Shown here: positions 35,538 through 45,206 of the stretch, piece after piece | Numbering within the stretch: the first letter of the stretch is position 1 | How the letters are laid out: every line of letters begins with the position of its first letter | From: Glaciihabitans tibetensis | GTDB taxonomy: Bacteria; Actinomycetota; Actinomycetes; Actinomycetales; Microbacteriaceae | Length of the DNA: 64,000 bases | Assembly: GCF_003003265.1 (NCBI RefSeq) | Contig: NZ_PVTL01000009.1 | Location: forward strand, 96,527 to 160,526 | Direction of reading: 5' to 3' | Program-made: the position numbers and the translations under genes | Notes under the pieces: model-generated | Told to the model about the DNA's origin: nothing | The model's input: only the letters and a program-made list of their open reading frames with translations | The model's database searches: none

Positions 35538-36908
35538 CTAGACGGAGAGGAACGCGAGCAGGTCGTGTCTGGTGAGCACGCCCGCGGGCTTGCCGTCGTC
35601 GACCACGAGCAGGGCGTCGGCGGTAGCGAGCGCGGTCCGGGCTGCGGAGACCGACTCGTGCACTCCGATCAGACCGAGCGGTTTACCGACGAACGAACCG
35701 AGCGGGTCCGTCATCTTGGCTGCGCCGCTGAAGACGTCCTCGAGCAGCGAGCGTTCGTCGATGCTTCCCACAACCTCACCGATGACCACGGGCGGTTCTG
35801 CGGTGAGTACGGGCATCTGGGAGACGTCGTACTTGGTCATGATCTCGATGGCGTCGTGGACGGTGTCGGTCGGGTGAACGTGCACGAGGTCTGGCAGCTG
35901 CCCGCTCTTGCCGCGCACCACATCAGCGACGGTTTTCTCGTCCGAGACCTGGATGAACCCGTAGGACTGCATCCACTTTTCATTGAAGATCTTGCCGAGG
36001 TACCCGCGGCCCCCGTCCGGAAGCAACACCACAACGACGGCGTCGGGGCCGAGGTCCAGTTCGCGGACAGCCTTGAGCGCGACATCCACCGCCATTCCGC
36101 TTGACCCACCCACGAGCAGGCCCTCTTCGCGTGCCAGCCGACGGGTCATGTCAAAGGATTCGGCGTCGGTGGCTGCGATCACGCGGTCCACGACGGTGGG
36201 GTCATAGGCGGTGGGCCAGAAGTCTTCGCCGACACCTTCGACGAGGTAGGGGCGCCCGGTGCCGCCCGAGTACACGGACCCCTCGGGGTCGGCACCGATG
36301 ATCTGTACCGCGCCATCGGACACCTCTTTGAGGTACTTGCCCACGCCGCTGATCGTGCCACCCGTGCCCACTCCGGCAACAAAGTGGGTGATCTTTCCGT
36401 CGGTGTCACGCCAGATCTCGGGGCCCGTGGTCTCGTAGTGGCTGCGCGGCCCATTCGGGTTGGAGTACTGGTTGGGCTTGAACGCACCGGGAATCTCGCG
36501 CGCGAGCCGGTCGGAAACGCTGTAGTACGACTCCGGGCTGTCGGGCGCGACGGCGGTCGGTGTGACCACGATCTCGGCGCCGTAGGCCATGAGGACGTTG
36601 CGCTTGTCCTCTCCCACCTTGTCTGGCAGAACAAACACGCACCGGTAGCCACGCTGCTGGGCGACGAGAGCCAGGCCCACACCGGTGTTTCCGCTGGTTG
36701 GCTCGACGATGGTGCCGCCGGGCTTCAACAGTCCTTCTGCTTCCGCCGCATCGATGATGCGCTCCGCAATGCGGTCTTTGGACGACCCACCCGGGTTCAG
36801 GTATTCGATCTTGACCAGGATGGTCGGGGCAAGTCCTGCTGCCACCGGACCCAGCTTGACGAGCGGGGTGTTGCCAATGAGATCAAGGACGGAGTTGGCG
36901 TATTTCAT
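35538..36908 (-). CDS. cbs: Cystathionine beta-synthase
   Basis: A 456-residue PLP enzyme joining serine and homocysteine to cystathionine. Residues 1-320 form the catalytic core: NPGGSSKDRIAERII with the PLP lysine near residue 44, PTSGNTGVGLALVAQQRGY, and GTGGTISGVGKYLKE for phosphate binding. Two CBS domains follow (about 340-395 and 400-456). This layout distinguishes it from cysteine synthase. It starts the two-gene reverse-transsulfuration operon and is divergent from the DUF3105 gene. No heme-binding N-terminal domain is present, as in other bacterial forms. Confidence 0.94.
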   Translation of the reverse strand: MKYANSVLDLIGNTPLVKLGPVAAGLAPTILVKIEYLNPGGSSKDRIAERIIDAAEAEGLLKPGGTIVEPTSGNTGVGLALVAQQRGYRCVFVLPDKVGEDKRNVLMAYGAEIVVTPTAVAPDSPESYYSVSDRLAREIPGAFKPNQYSNPNGPRSHYETTGPEIWRDTDGKITHFVAGVGTGGTISGVGKYLKEVSDGAVQIIGADPEGSVYSGGTGRPYLVEGVGEDFWPTAYDPTVVDRVIAATDAESFDMTRRLAREEGLLVGGSSGMAVDVALKAVRELDLGPDAVVVVLLPDGGRGYLGKIFNEKWMQSYGFIQVSDEKTVADVVRGKSGQLPDLVHVHPTDTVHDAIEIMTKYDVSQMPVLTAEPPVVIGEVVGSIDERSLLEDVFSGAAKMTDPLGSFVGKPLGLIGVHESVSAARTALATADALLVVDDGKPAGVLTRHDLLAFLSV

Positions 36909-37025
36909 GATCCAGCCAATCTATCAGCGGCCTCTCGACTGTTACCGTGCAGTGCACGCACCGACCTCCCAGTGAAAACTGGCAGAATTAGTTGTAGCCG
37001 CAACTGACGACAGGAACAGCGCCCC

Positions 37026-37694
37026 ATGCCACCAGAACTCTCCGTAAAGCAGCAGCGCGAAGCACGCCGTGCCGAGAAGGTCGCCGCTCTCAAGAAGCAG
37101 CAGGCGACGCAGAAACGCAACCGCCTGATCACGCTCATCGCGTCGGGTGTTGGAGCGGCCGGAGTGCTGGCCCTCGTGATCGCGTTTGTCGTCTCGAGTG
37201 CCGTGCCAAAGGTCGATCCGGACTCGATCGATATTGCGGGTCTCACCACCTTCGACGACCTCACGGCCACTCACGTTGCGGACGGCACCACCGTGGACTA
37301 CGAGACCGAGTACGACATGAGCCCGCCGGCCGGCGGCGACCACTGGGGTGCCTGGCTGAACTGCGGCGTCTACACCGAGCCGCAGCAGGAAGAGAACGCC
37401 GTGCACGCGCTGGAGCACGGCGCGATCTGGGTCACCTACAACCCCGACGAGGTCACCGGTGACGACCTCACCACCCTGCAGGACTCACTGCCCGACACCT
37501 ACGTTGTCCTGTCGCCCTACCCGGGCCTACAGGCTCCGGTCGTCGCGTCCGGCTGGGGCAACCAGGTTGAGCTTGACGGCGTCGATGACCCGCGCCTGAC
37601 CGACTTCGTCGACAAGTTCTGGCGCAGCGCCGACGTGCCGGAGCCCACCGCTGCGTGCACCGGAGCCATCGACGGTCCAGGAAAAATCGCCTAA
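37026..37694 (+). CDS. DUF3105 membrane-anchored protein
   Basis: A 222-residue protein with a basic coiled N-terminus (residues 5-35), one membrane helix (about 37-59) and an exported C-terminal DUF3105 domain. HWGAWLNCGVYTEPQQEENAVHALEHG is the conserved core, rich in His, Cys and Glu, suggesting metal binding. Residues 100-220 should face outside. It is followed one base after its stop by the GTG of a DUF305 gene, a pairing known in actinomycetes. Function unproven; a copper-linked envelope role is inferred from the partner. Confidence 0.88.
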   Translation: MPPELSVKQQREARRAEKVAALKKQQATQKRNRLITLIASGVGAAGVLALVIAFVVSSAVPKVDPDSIDIAGLTTFDDLTATHVADGTTVDYETEYDMSPPAGGDHWGAWLNCGVYTEPQQEENAVHALEHGAIWVTYNPDEVTGDDLTTLQDSLPDTYVVLSPYPGLQAPVVASGWGNQVELDGVDDPRLTDFVDKFWRSADVPEPTAACTGAIDGPGKIA

Positions 37695-37695
37695 C

Positions 37696-38352
37696 GTGGA
37701 GCCCAACCGCACCCGACGCATCATTGCGGTGGCACTCGTGGGGCTGTTTGTGCTCGCGGGAGTGTTCGCGGCGGGCCGCCTGACCGCGCCCCGCGTCGGC
37801 ACGCCGTCGAACGTGAGCGCAGAGGCCGGCTTCGCGCGGGACATGCAGACGCACCATAACCAGGCCGTCGAGATGTCGTTCATCATCCGTGACCTGACCG
37901 ACGACCCCGAGGTTCGGCTGGTCGCGTACGACATCGCGACCAGCCAGGCGAGCCAGGGCGGCCAGCTGTACGGCTATCTCACCGAGTGGAACCTGCCTCA
38001 GGCTGAGCCAGAGCCGTCGATGACGTGGATGACTCGGGCGACACTTGCCGGCGAGACGCACGGCCACAACGGGGCGGGCCCAGACGCTGCCGCCGCGCAC
38101 ACCCCGGGCGATCCGATGCCGGGGCTTGCGACTGCCGAGCAGATGGCGGAGCTGAAGACACTTACCGGGGTGGAGGCAGAGCGCTACTTCCTCACGCTGA
38201 TGATCGAGCACCACAAGGGTGGCCTTGTTATGGCCGAGGCCCTGCTCGAGCGCAGCGACTACCGTCCGATCGTGGCCCTCGCCCGCGGTGTGGTCACCGT
38301 GCAGACGACGGAAATCTCGGTAATGGAAGCGATGCTCGCCGCGCGCCAGTAA
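37696..38352 (+). CDS. DUF305 family protein
   Basis: A 218-residue exported protein with an N-terminal membrane anchor (residues 8-26) and a DUF305 domain. Two His-rich helices, MQTHHNQAVEMS and MIEHHKGGLVMAE, are the family signature and are predicted to bind a metal, copper in related proteins. It starts with GTG one base after the DUF3105 stop, with AGGAAAA as ribosome site inside that gene. The central segment (about residues 105-140) is His/Ala/Pro-rich. The pair probably acts at the outer membrane face. Confidence 0.9.
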   Translation: MEPNRTRRIIAVALVGLFVLAGVFAAGRLTAPRVGTPSNVSAEAGFARDMQTHHNQAVEMSFIIRDLTDDPEVRLVAYDIATSQASQGGQLYGYLTEWNLPQAEPEPSMTWMTRATLAGETHGHNGAGPDAAAAHTPGDPMPGLATAEQMAELKTLTGVEAERYFLTLMIEHHKGGLVMAEALLERSDYRPIVALARGVVTVQTTEISVMEAMLAARQ

Positions 38353-38410
38353 CCCCTCGGGTTGCGGTTGCTCGACCCGCGGCGACGCCCCACCGGGTGC
38401 GGCCGCGGCG

Positions 38411-39241
38411 TCAGGCCGGCACGACCCCGACCATCTCGGCGCTGCGATCCCACAGCTGCGCAGCCAGCGCCGCGTCACTCGCCTGCGGGTTCATCTTCGC
38501 GAGCTTGCGCTTGGCGTAGTACCCGCCGCGCTCCCAATCGGAGCCCGGCGTGGTCGTCGCGAGCCACACCAGTGTGTCCGCGCCCTTGTCGGGCGACAGC
38601 AGAAAGCGACCAAGCACTCCCTGGTAAACGTGCCGCAGCATGCTTGTGGAGCCAGCCGAGAAACTGGTTGCGACGACGCCGGGGTGGAACGCCGCGGTTG
38701 AGATCCCGTCCGCGCCGTAACGCCGGTCGAGTTCCTTGGTGAAGAGGATGTTGGCCAGCTTTGCGTTGCCGTAGGCGAGGTTGGGCGAGTATTTCGATTC
38801 GGCGTCGAGGTCGTCGAGATCGAGCCGACCGTAGAGACGGTTCGCGACGCTCGAGGTGTTGATCACCGTGGCATTGCCCTCCGCAAGGCGCTCGCGCAGC
38901 AGCGTCGTGAGGAGAAAAGGCGCAAGGTGATTGATCTGGAAGGTGCGTTCGTGCCCGTCTTCGGTGACGGCTCGGTCGCCCATGATTCCCCCGGCGTTGT
39001 TCGCGAGCACGTCGATCCGGGGATACCGTTCGAGCAGATCGCCCGCGAGGGTGCGCACGTCGTCCAGCCGGGCGAAGTCCGCCACGAGCCAGTCCGCTCC
39101 GAGCTCGGTCGCGACCGCCTGGGTCTTCTCCGGCGAGCGCCCCACGACCACGACGCGGTCGCCCGCAGCGCTCAGCGCACGCGCGGCGGCGGCACCGATC
39201 CCGTCACTTGCGCCGGTAATCACGATGGTTCGGTTGCTCAC
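38411..39241 (-). CDS. Short-chain dehydrogenase/reductase
   Basis: A 276-residue SDR oxidoreductase. TGASDGIGAAAARAL is the nucleotide-binding Gly motif, NNAGG the structural motif, and YGNAKLAN carries the catalytic Tyr and Lys; NTSSVA supplies the Ser. It resembles the retinol-dehydrogenase/protochlorophyllide-reductase-like branch. The GTG at 39241 (GAGAAG upstream) gives the usual N-terminus; longer readings extend into non-coding DNA. It converges with DUF305 and lies downstream of the ABC exporter. Substrate unknown. Confidence 0.88.
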   Translation of the reverse strand: MSNRTIVITGASDGIGAAAARALSAAGDRVVVVGRSPEKTQAVATELGADWLVADFARLDDVRTLAGDLLERYPRIDVLANNAGGIMGDRAVTEDGHERTFQINHLAPFLLTTLLRERLAEGNATVINTSSVANRLYGRLDLDDLDAESKYSPNLAYGNAKLANILFTKELDRRYGADGISTAAFHPGVVATSFSAGSTSMLRHVYQGVLGRFLLSPDKGADTLVWLATTTPGSDWERGGYYAKRKLAKMNPQASDAALAAQLWDRSAEMVGVVPA

Positions 39242-39328
39242 GGGGTCTTCTCTCGGTCGGTAGTGCGGGCCGCGAAGAGCACCCAGTCCGCACCCCGGGC
39301 TCGTCAAGCTTACGAGGCCACTGTGGCC

Positions 39329-41212
39329 TTACGAGGCGGCGGTCGCTGACCGGGACTGTTCGGCGACCAGGGCGGCATAGAGTCCGTCCGCGGCGACGAG
39401 CTCGGTGTGGGTTCCGCGCTCCACCACGCGCCCGTCGTCCACCACGAAGATCACGTCCGCGTTGATGACGGTGGAGAGCCGGTGGGCGATCGCGATGGTG
39501 GTGCGTCCGTGCGCCGCGGTGTCGAGCGCGTCCTGCACCACCCGCTCGGAGACCGAGTCCAGCGCGCTCGTCGCTTCGTCGAGGATCAACACCGCGGGGT
39601 CCTTCAGGAGCACCCGGGCGATCGCAATGCGCTGATTTTCGCCTCCGCTCAGACGGTAGCCGCGCTCCCCGACGATGGTGTCGTAACCATCGGGGAACGA
39701 CGCGATCGTGGCGTGGATGTTCGCGGCTCGCGCGGCCTGCTCGAGTTGCGCGTCCGTCGCATCCGGCCGGGCGTAGCGGAGGTTGTCACCGATAGACGCG
39801 TGGAACAGGTACGTCTCCTGGCTGACGATTCCGATATGCCGCACGAGGTCGTCCTGCGCGAGCTCACGTACGTCGGTCCCCGCGAACAGCACACGTCCGT
39901 TCGCGACATCGTGGAACCGCGGAATCAGGTAGGACACGGTCGTTTTCCCCGCACCCGACGGGCCGACGAACGCCGCGTACTGCCCCGGCTCGATACTGAA
40001 CGACACCGACTTCAGTGTTGCCGGCGATTCTGGCCCGGCGTCGGGGTAGCGGAACTCGACATCCTCAAACGCAACCCGGCCGAGCTGCTCGCGGTCCATC
40101 GCGTGAGTCTGCACGGGATCGGTGATGGCGGGGTGAAGATCGAGGTACTCAAAGATGCGCGCGAACAGGGCCTGGGAGGTCTGCAGGTCAAGAACCACAC
40201 GCAGCAGCCCCATCAGCGGAAATGTCAGCCGCGCCTGCACGGTCGTGAATGCAACGAGCGTACCCGCGGTGATCGCGACATCGCGCAGGATCAGCCACGC
40301 CGCCGCCACGTAGATGACCGCGGGAATGACCGAGAGGAAAATGCCCACCATCGCGAAGAACCACTGGCCGCTCATCTGCTGGCGCACCTGCAGGCCGATC
40401 TGGTTCTCGTTCTCGCGCGCGTAGCGGGCGGTCTCGGCGGGTTGCTGGTTGAAGCTTTTTGCGAGCAGGATGCCGCTGACGCTCAACGCTTCCTGCGTGA
40501 TCGAGGTCATCTCGCTCAACGATTCCTGCGTTTTGGTGGCAATGCGCGCGCGCACCTGCCCGACCCGGCGCTGCGCGAGGGCCAGCACCGGCAGCAGGAT
40601 GACAGCAATAATCGTCATCTGCCAGCTGAGGATGAGCATGGAAATGAACGCAGCAATCACCGTCACCGTGTTGCCGATCACGCTCGAGATCGTGTTGCTC
40701 AGCACGTCAGCGACGCCGCCGACGTCGTTTTGCAGGCGGGACTGGATGACTCCGGTCTTCGTTCTGGTGAAGAACGCCAGTTCCATCGCCTGCAGGTGAC
40801 CGAACAGTCGGGTGCGCAGTGAGCCCATGACCTGGTTGCCGACGGTAGCGGTGAGGTAGGTCTGCCACACGCCGAGAAGAGCCGAAACCACCCACAACAG
40901 CACCATGGCAGCGACAAGCTTGAGCAGCACCGGAACGTTGGGAGTTCCCGACGGCGGGAACAGCCCGAGGTCGAATGCGTCCTTAGTCAGAAGTGGGGGC
41001 AGCACTCCGAGTCCCGCGCTGATCAGCACCAGCACGATCGTGACGGCCAGCTTGCCGCGGTACGGGCGGAAAAGACCGCCGATACGACCAAGCAAATGCG
41101 GAACCGCGGGCGCATCCGCGTTAGCAACACGCTGCGCTTCGAAGTCACGACCACTGACTCGGCCGGGGTGCCCCGCTCCGCCCCCTGGGGCCTTCGGAGG
41201 GCCAGCCTTCAT
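39329..41212 (-). CDS. ABC exporter (fused permease-ATPase)
   Basis: A 627-residue half-transporter with an N-terminal six-helix domain (about residues 55-335) and a C-terminal ATPase. GPSGAGKTTVSYL is Walker A, LSGGENQRIAIARVLL the signature (a variant of LSGGQ), and AVLILDEATSALD Walker B; a conserved His lies in AIAHRLST. It should act as a homodimer, exporting a lipid, drug or peptide. The ATG at 41212 was chosen as AAGGG then lies at good spacing. It stands alone. Confidence 0.92.
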   Translation of the reverse strand: MKAGPPKAPGGGAGHPGRVSGRDFEAQRVANADAPAVPHLLGRIGGLFRPYRGKLAVTIVLVLISAGLGVLPPLLTKDAFDLGLFPPSGTPNVPVLLKLVAAMVLLWVVSALLGVWQTYLTATVGNQVMGSLRTRLFGHLQAMELAFFTRTKTGVIQSRLQNDVGGVADVLSNTISSVIGNTVTVIAAFISMLILSWQMTIIAVILLPVLALAQRRVGQVRARIATKTQESLSEMTSITQEALSVSGILLAKSFNQQPAETARYARENENQIGLQVRQQMSGQWFFAMVGIFLSVIPAVIYVAAAWLILRDVAITAGTLVAFTTVQARLTFPLMGLLRVVLDLQTSQALFARIFEYLDLHPAITDPVQTHAMDREQLGRVAFEDVEFRYPDAGPESPATLKSVSFSIEPGQYAAFVGPSGAGKTTVSYLIPRFHDVANGRVLFAGTDVRELAQDDLVRHIGIVSQETYLFHASIGDNLRYARPDATDAQLEQAARAANIHATIASFPDGYDTIVGERGYRLSGGENQRIAIARVLLKDPAVLILDEATSALDSVSERVVQDALDTAAHGRTTIAIAHRLSTVINADVIFVVDDGRVVERGTHTELVAADGLYAALVAEQSRSATAAS

Positions 41213-41354
41213 ACTCACCCTTTATTGTCACCCCTCGGTCGCAGTGCCCGCCGCACGCTTCGCTCTCAGCAGAGCGGTGGGCGTGTCGGCGGGTACTTTG
41301 GTGACGAGGAAGTCGGTGAGCCGCTGCCCTGTTCGGCCGCTGGTCCCGGTTCAG

Positions 41355-42326
41355 TTAGCCCTTGCTCGCCCCGGCCAGCAGGCCCCTGACGAAGTAGCGC
41401 TGGAGCGAGATGAACACGATCAGCGGAATCACGATGGAGATGAACGCGCCCGCCGTGAGGAGGTGCCAGTCCTGGCCGCGGTTTCCGCTGAGCTCTGCGA
41501 GGAGCTTGGTAACCGGCGCCACCGCGCCGTCAGCAAATACCAGCGCGACGAGCAGGTCGTTCCACACCCAGATGAACTGGAAGATCGCGAATGCCGCGAT
41601 CGCAGGGACGATCAGCGGGAGAACGATGCGGAAGAAGATCTGGCCGTGCCCAGCGCCGTCGACGCGCGCCGCTTCAATCAGCTCACCCGGGATCTCCGAG
41701 ATGAAGTTGTGCAGCAGGAAGATCGCCAGAGGCAACGCGAAGATCGAGTGGGCGATCCACACCTGGGTGTACGACCCTGACGCGTCCAGCCCAGCGAACA
41801 GCTCCACATCGCCGATGGTCAGTCCGCGAGAGAACAGGCTCAGCAGGGGCACGAGCGCCATCTGGATCGGCACGATCTGCAGCGCGAAGATGCTGACGAA
41901 GAGAATGTTGCGTCCGCGGAAGTCGATCCACGCGAGGGCATAGGCCGCGAGGGCGGCGAGCGCCATCGGAATCACTGTGGCCGGAATGGTGATCGCGATG
42001 GAGTTGATCATCGCGTTGGCCAGGTTGAGCGTGCTGTTGCCCGCCTGGAGCACTTCGACGTAGTTATCCATCGTAAAACCGGGGTTCTGCAGGATGGTCC
42101 ACCAGCCGGTGCGCCGCACCTCCTCAGCGGGGCGGAACGAGGAGACGAATATTCCGAGGGTCGGGGTCATCCAGATGATCGCGATGATGAGAGCCGCGAT
42201 CGTCGCGCCGCGGCTGGTGAGACGTTTCTTGGTGCGCCTGGTGGCCTCCATCACCTTCTCGCCGCGGCCAAGCTGCTCCTCCGTCGCTTCGTCGACGGGA
42301 AGGTTTGCCGGAATTACAGCACTCAT
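41355..42326 (-). CDS. Sugar ABC permease, MalG/AglG type
   Basis: A 323-residue CUT1 permease with six helices. IEAARVDGAGHGQIFFRIVLP near residue 230 is the EAA loop. It overlaps the upstream permease stop by four bases (ATGA). A 65-residue hydrophilic N-terminus is longer than usual. With the AglF-type partner and binding protein it resembles the alpha-glucoside (AglEFG) system. No ATPase is encoded in the operon. Confidence 0.92.
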   Translation of the reverse strand: MSAVIPANLPVDEATEEQLGRGEKVMEATRRTKKRLTSRGATIAALIIAIIWMTPTLGIFVSSFRPAEEVRRTGWWTILQNPGFTMDNYVEVLQAGNSTLNLANAMINSIAITIPATVIPMALAALAAYALAWIDFRGRNILFVSIFALQIVPIQMALVPLLSLFSRGLTIGDVELFAGLDASGSYTQVWIAHSIFALPLAIFLLHNFISEIPGELIEAARVDGAGHGQIFFRIVLPLIVPAIAAFAIFQFIWVWNDLLVALVFADGAVAPVTKLLAELSGNRGQDWHLLTAGAFISIVIPLIVFISLQRYFVRGLLAGASKG

Positions 42327-43456
42327 CGGATTTCCCTCTGCTTTGCAAGCTGGCGTGCGTTGTACACGATGATCGGTGTGACGAGCAGGAAGAGCACGAC
42401 CGCGAAGGCGGCCGACCGGCCCGTCTCGAAGCCCTGCCACTGGCTATACATTTCGTTGGCGATGACGCTGGTCTCGTTGGCACCGGCGGTCATGGTGCGC
42501 ACGATGTCGAATACCTTCAGCGAAGCGATCGAGATGGTCGTCAGGACCACCACGAGCGAACTGCGAATGCCGGGCACGGTCACGTTGATGAAGCGCTGCC
42601 ATCCGTTGGTTCCGTCGAGTTGCGCGGCCTCGAGCTGCTCGGCGGGGACGCCCTTGATAGCCGCGGAGAGCAACACCATGGCAAATCCGGTTTGCACCCA
42701 GATCAACACGATGATGAGAAACAGGGTGTTCCACGGAGCGACTGAGAGGAAGTCCACCGGGCTGCCGCCCAGCCAGACGACAATCTGGTTGAGCAGGCCG
42801 ATCTGGTCCTGGCCCTCGGGACGCGCGGTGTACACGAATCGCCAGATGATGCTGGCCCCGACGAAGGAGATGGCGACCGGCATAAACACCAGCACCTTGA
42901 AGAATTTCTCGCCCCGGGACTTGTCAATGAACACCGCGTACGCGAGACCGAAGGCGGTCGACACGACGGGGGCGATGAGCACCCACACGATGGTGTTGAG
43001 GACGGTGCGGATGCCGGTGTCCTGGGTGAAGATCCAGACGAAGTTTTCCAACCCCACGAACCTATTGCCGCGGCTGTTCATAAAAGCTTGCACCGTCGTC
43101 TGGATCGACGGGTAAATGAGCCCGATCGCCAGAAGCGCGAGGGCGGGAGCCAAGAACCCGACGAGCTGGAAGAGGTAGCCCGCGCCCTGCCGGGAACGGA
43201 AGTCGAGCCAGAAGAAGAGAAGTCCGAGCGCACCAGCGACGATGGCGGCCCAGATCACCGAGCCCAGTGCGAGGAACACCAGCGCCGGCGCCAGAACACA
43301 GACGGCCATGCGGATGATCGTGTACTTCTGGCCGGTGCGGGGTGCGATCTCCAGGAAAAAGATCAACAGCGCCACCACTATCCCGAAGGCCAGCACCACG
43401 AGGGGTATCTGCGCCAGCGGCGGCAGCGTGGATATCCACGCGAAAAAATCTGACAT
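42323..43456 (-). CDS. Sugar ABC permease, MalF/AglF type
   Basis: A 377-residue CUT1 permease with eight predicted helices; two extra helices at residues 15-37 and 48-85 precede the core. LEAAQLDGTNGWQRFINVTVP near residue 275 is the EAA motif. The extra N-terminal helices and YPSIQTTVQAF segment fit the AglF subfamily. AAAGG lies six bases before the ATG. It lies between the binding-protein gene and the MalG-type partner. Confidence 0.92.
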   Translation of the reverse strand: MSDFFAWISTLPPLAQIPLVVLAFGIVVALLIFFLEIAPRTGQKYTIIRMAVCVLAPALVFLALGSVIWAAIVAGALGLLFFWLDFRSRQGAGYLFQLVGFLAPALALLAIGLIYPSIQTTVQAFMNSRGNRFVGLENFVWIFTQDTGIRTVLNTIVWVLIAPVVSTAFGLAYAVFIDKSRGEKFFKVLVFMPVAISFVGASIIWRFVYTARPEGQDQIGLLNQIVVWLGGSPVDFLSVAPWNTLFLIIVLIWVQTGFAMVLLSAAIKGVPAEQLEAAQLDGTNGWQRFINVTVPGIRSSLVVVLTTISIASLKVFDIVRTMTAGANETSVIANEMYSQWQGFETGRSAAFAVVLFLLVTPIIVYNARQLAKQREIR

Positions 43457-43540
43457 TGCGGACCTTTCGAGTACGGCTCTGGACTCTTGGAGGGATTGTA
43501 TGCGCGAAACCTACTGCTGCGACAGGGCAGCAGCGGTGAT

Positions 43541-43573
43541 GCCGGGAGCCGCGCGATGGGCGCGGCTCCCGGC
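43541..43573 (-). terminator. 13-base-pair hairpin after binding-protein gene
   Basis: GCCGGGAGCCGCG (43541-43553) and CGCGGCTCCCGGC (43561-43573) pair perfectly over a seven-base loop, 16 bases after the binding-protein stop. Without a T-run it is more likely an attenuator or RNA 3' stabiliser. Confidence 0.75.
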
Positions 43574-43588
43574 GGGAGGTGCTACCTG

Positions 43589-44932
43589 CTATTCAGAGGG
43601 CCACGACGATTCGATGGTGGACAACACGTCCTCCGTCGCCTTGCCGTTGATCCAGTCCACGATCCCCGTGAAGAACGACCCGGATCCGACCACACCGGGC
43701 ATCAGGTCCGAGGCGTCGAAGCGGAACGTGGTGTTCTCATCCGTAAGGATGCCGATCGCGTCCTGCAACACCGGGCTGCTGGCGTTGGAGGGGTCAAGGC
43801 CGTTGTTGGCGCTGATCACACCACCCAGCGCGACGCGGCTGTTGGCCCACTCCGGGCTGGAGAGGTACTCCTGCACGGCGATGGTGTCCTCGTCGTTCGA
43901 GAACGCGGCGACGATCTCGCCACCACCGGTGACCGCCTGGCCCGAGTCAGCCTCGACCGGGGGGAGCAGGAACGCCCAGACATCCTCCTCCGGTCCCACG
44001 CTGGTGTTGCCGTTGGTGGGGTCGGTCAGGAAGCCGTCGTAGAACGAGGCCTGGTGGTGAAGGGCACAGGTGCCATCGCCGATGACGCGAGCCACGTCCT
44101 GGAACGTGTTGGAGTTGATCGACTCAACCCCGCCGTAGCCAGCGTTGACGTAGTCCGGGTTCAGCAGGATCTCTCCGACGGAGTCAAACGCTTCCGCGAT
44201 GGCCGGGTCGTCGAACGGAATCTCGTGGTTGACCCACTGGTCGTAGACCTCGGGTCCGGCCTGGCGGAGAACGAGGTCCTCTACCCAGTCGGTGCCCGGC
44301 CAGCCGGAGGCGGCGTCGGAGTCAAAGCCCGCACACCACGGGGCTACCCCCGTCGTCTCCTGGATGGTTGCGGTCAGCTCGAGCAGCTCGTCCCAGGTCT
44401 CGGGAACCTCGACGCCCCACTCGGCGAAGTCGGCCGGGTGATACCAGACGTATCCCTTGACGCTCGCCATCAGCGGAGCGCCGAACAGGGTGTCATCTGT
44501 GGTGGCGTAGGCCGCCCAGTCGTCCGTCCAGTATTCGCCGACGTTGTCCGCAACGCCCTCGGGGGCGGGCTGGATGTAGTCGCGCGAGGCGAGGTCACCG
44601 AGCAGACCCGGCTGCGGGAAGATCGCGAGGTCCGGGGCGTTGCCACCCTGGGCGCGGATGGTGATTTGCGCCTCGAACTCCTTGCTCGACTCGTACTGGA
44701 TGTCGATGCCGCTTTCCTCTTCCCAGGCTGCCCAGGACTCGTTGAGGAGTTCTTCTTCTGTATCGATGATCGTGCCGTACATGGTGACGACGCCATCGGC
44801 CTCTCCGGCGTCACCGGGGCCAGAGTCTGCGCTTCCGCCCCCACCCCCGGACGAACATCCGGTGAGCGCGAGGCCTACCGTAGCCAGAATGGCCACGGGG
44901 ACCGTGATTCGACGGTGCAGGATGGATCTCAT
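43589..44932 (-). CDS. Oligosaccharide-binding lipoprotein, AglE type
   Basis: A 447-residue binding lipoprotein with lipobox LALTGC and a Gly/Ser linker. Features include APDLAIFPQPGLL, WYHPADFAEWGVEVPETWDEL, GVAPWCAGFDSDAASGWPGTDW and CALHHQASF, as in AglE-like alpha-glucoside binding proteins. The ATG at 44932 has GAGGAGGAG upstream; a longer reading lacks a signal peptide. It heads an importer operon with no regulator or hydrolase in the window. The palindrome at 45079-45088 in its promoter may bind a LacI regulator coded elsewhere. Confidence 0.92.
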   Translation of the reverse strand: MRSILHRRITVPVAILATVGLALTGCSSGGGGGSADSGPGDAGEADGVVTMYGTIIDTEEELLNESWAAWEEESGIDIQYESSKEFEAQITIRAQGGNAPDLAIFPQPGLLGDLASRDYIQPAPEGVADNVGEYWTDDWAAYATTDDTLFGAPLMASVKGYVWYHPADFAEWGVEVPETWDELLELTATIQETTGVAPWCAGFDSDAASGWPGTDWVEDLVLRQAGPEVYDQWVNHEIPFDDPAIAEAFDSVGEILLNPDYVNAGYGGVESINSNTFQDVARVIGDGTCALHHQASFYDGFLTDPTNGNTSVGPEEDVWAFLLPPVEADSGQAVTGGGEIVAAFSNDEDTIAVQEYLSSPEWANSRVALGGVISANNGLDPSNASSPVLQDAIGILTDENTTFRFDASDLMPGVVGSGSFFTGIVDWINGKATEDVLSTIESSWPSE

Positions 44933-45078
44933 ACAACTCCTCCTCGTTGAGGCTTGCGTGCGCAGGCTGGCTGCGCGGAATGTGATTGGTGCAGGGGCAA
45001 CGCATCGCGGCGACAAAGTTGACGACGAATCGACAACCAGACCGCGGCTTCAATGTACGGTACGGGTTGCCGGCGATG

Positions 45079-45088
45079 CAAGCGCTTG
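45079..45088. promoter_or_regulatory. LacI-type palindrome before the third importer
   Basis: CAAGCGCTTG is a perfect 10-base palindrome, 147 bases upstream of the binding-protein start. On the minus strand TTGCAT overlaps its edge and TACATT follows 18 bases later, a plausible -35/-10 pair. Confidence 0.5.
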
Positions 45089-45206
45089 ACATTGACCGTT
45101 ACCAAACGTGACCCGGCCGGTTAAACACGCGAGGGCACCGACCCCCGAAAACGGGGGTGGTGCCCAGGCGGTGCTACTGCAAGTAAAACCCCTCGCGGGG
45201 CCTGAA

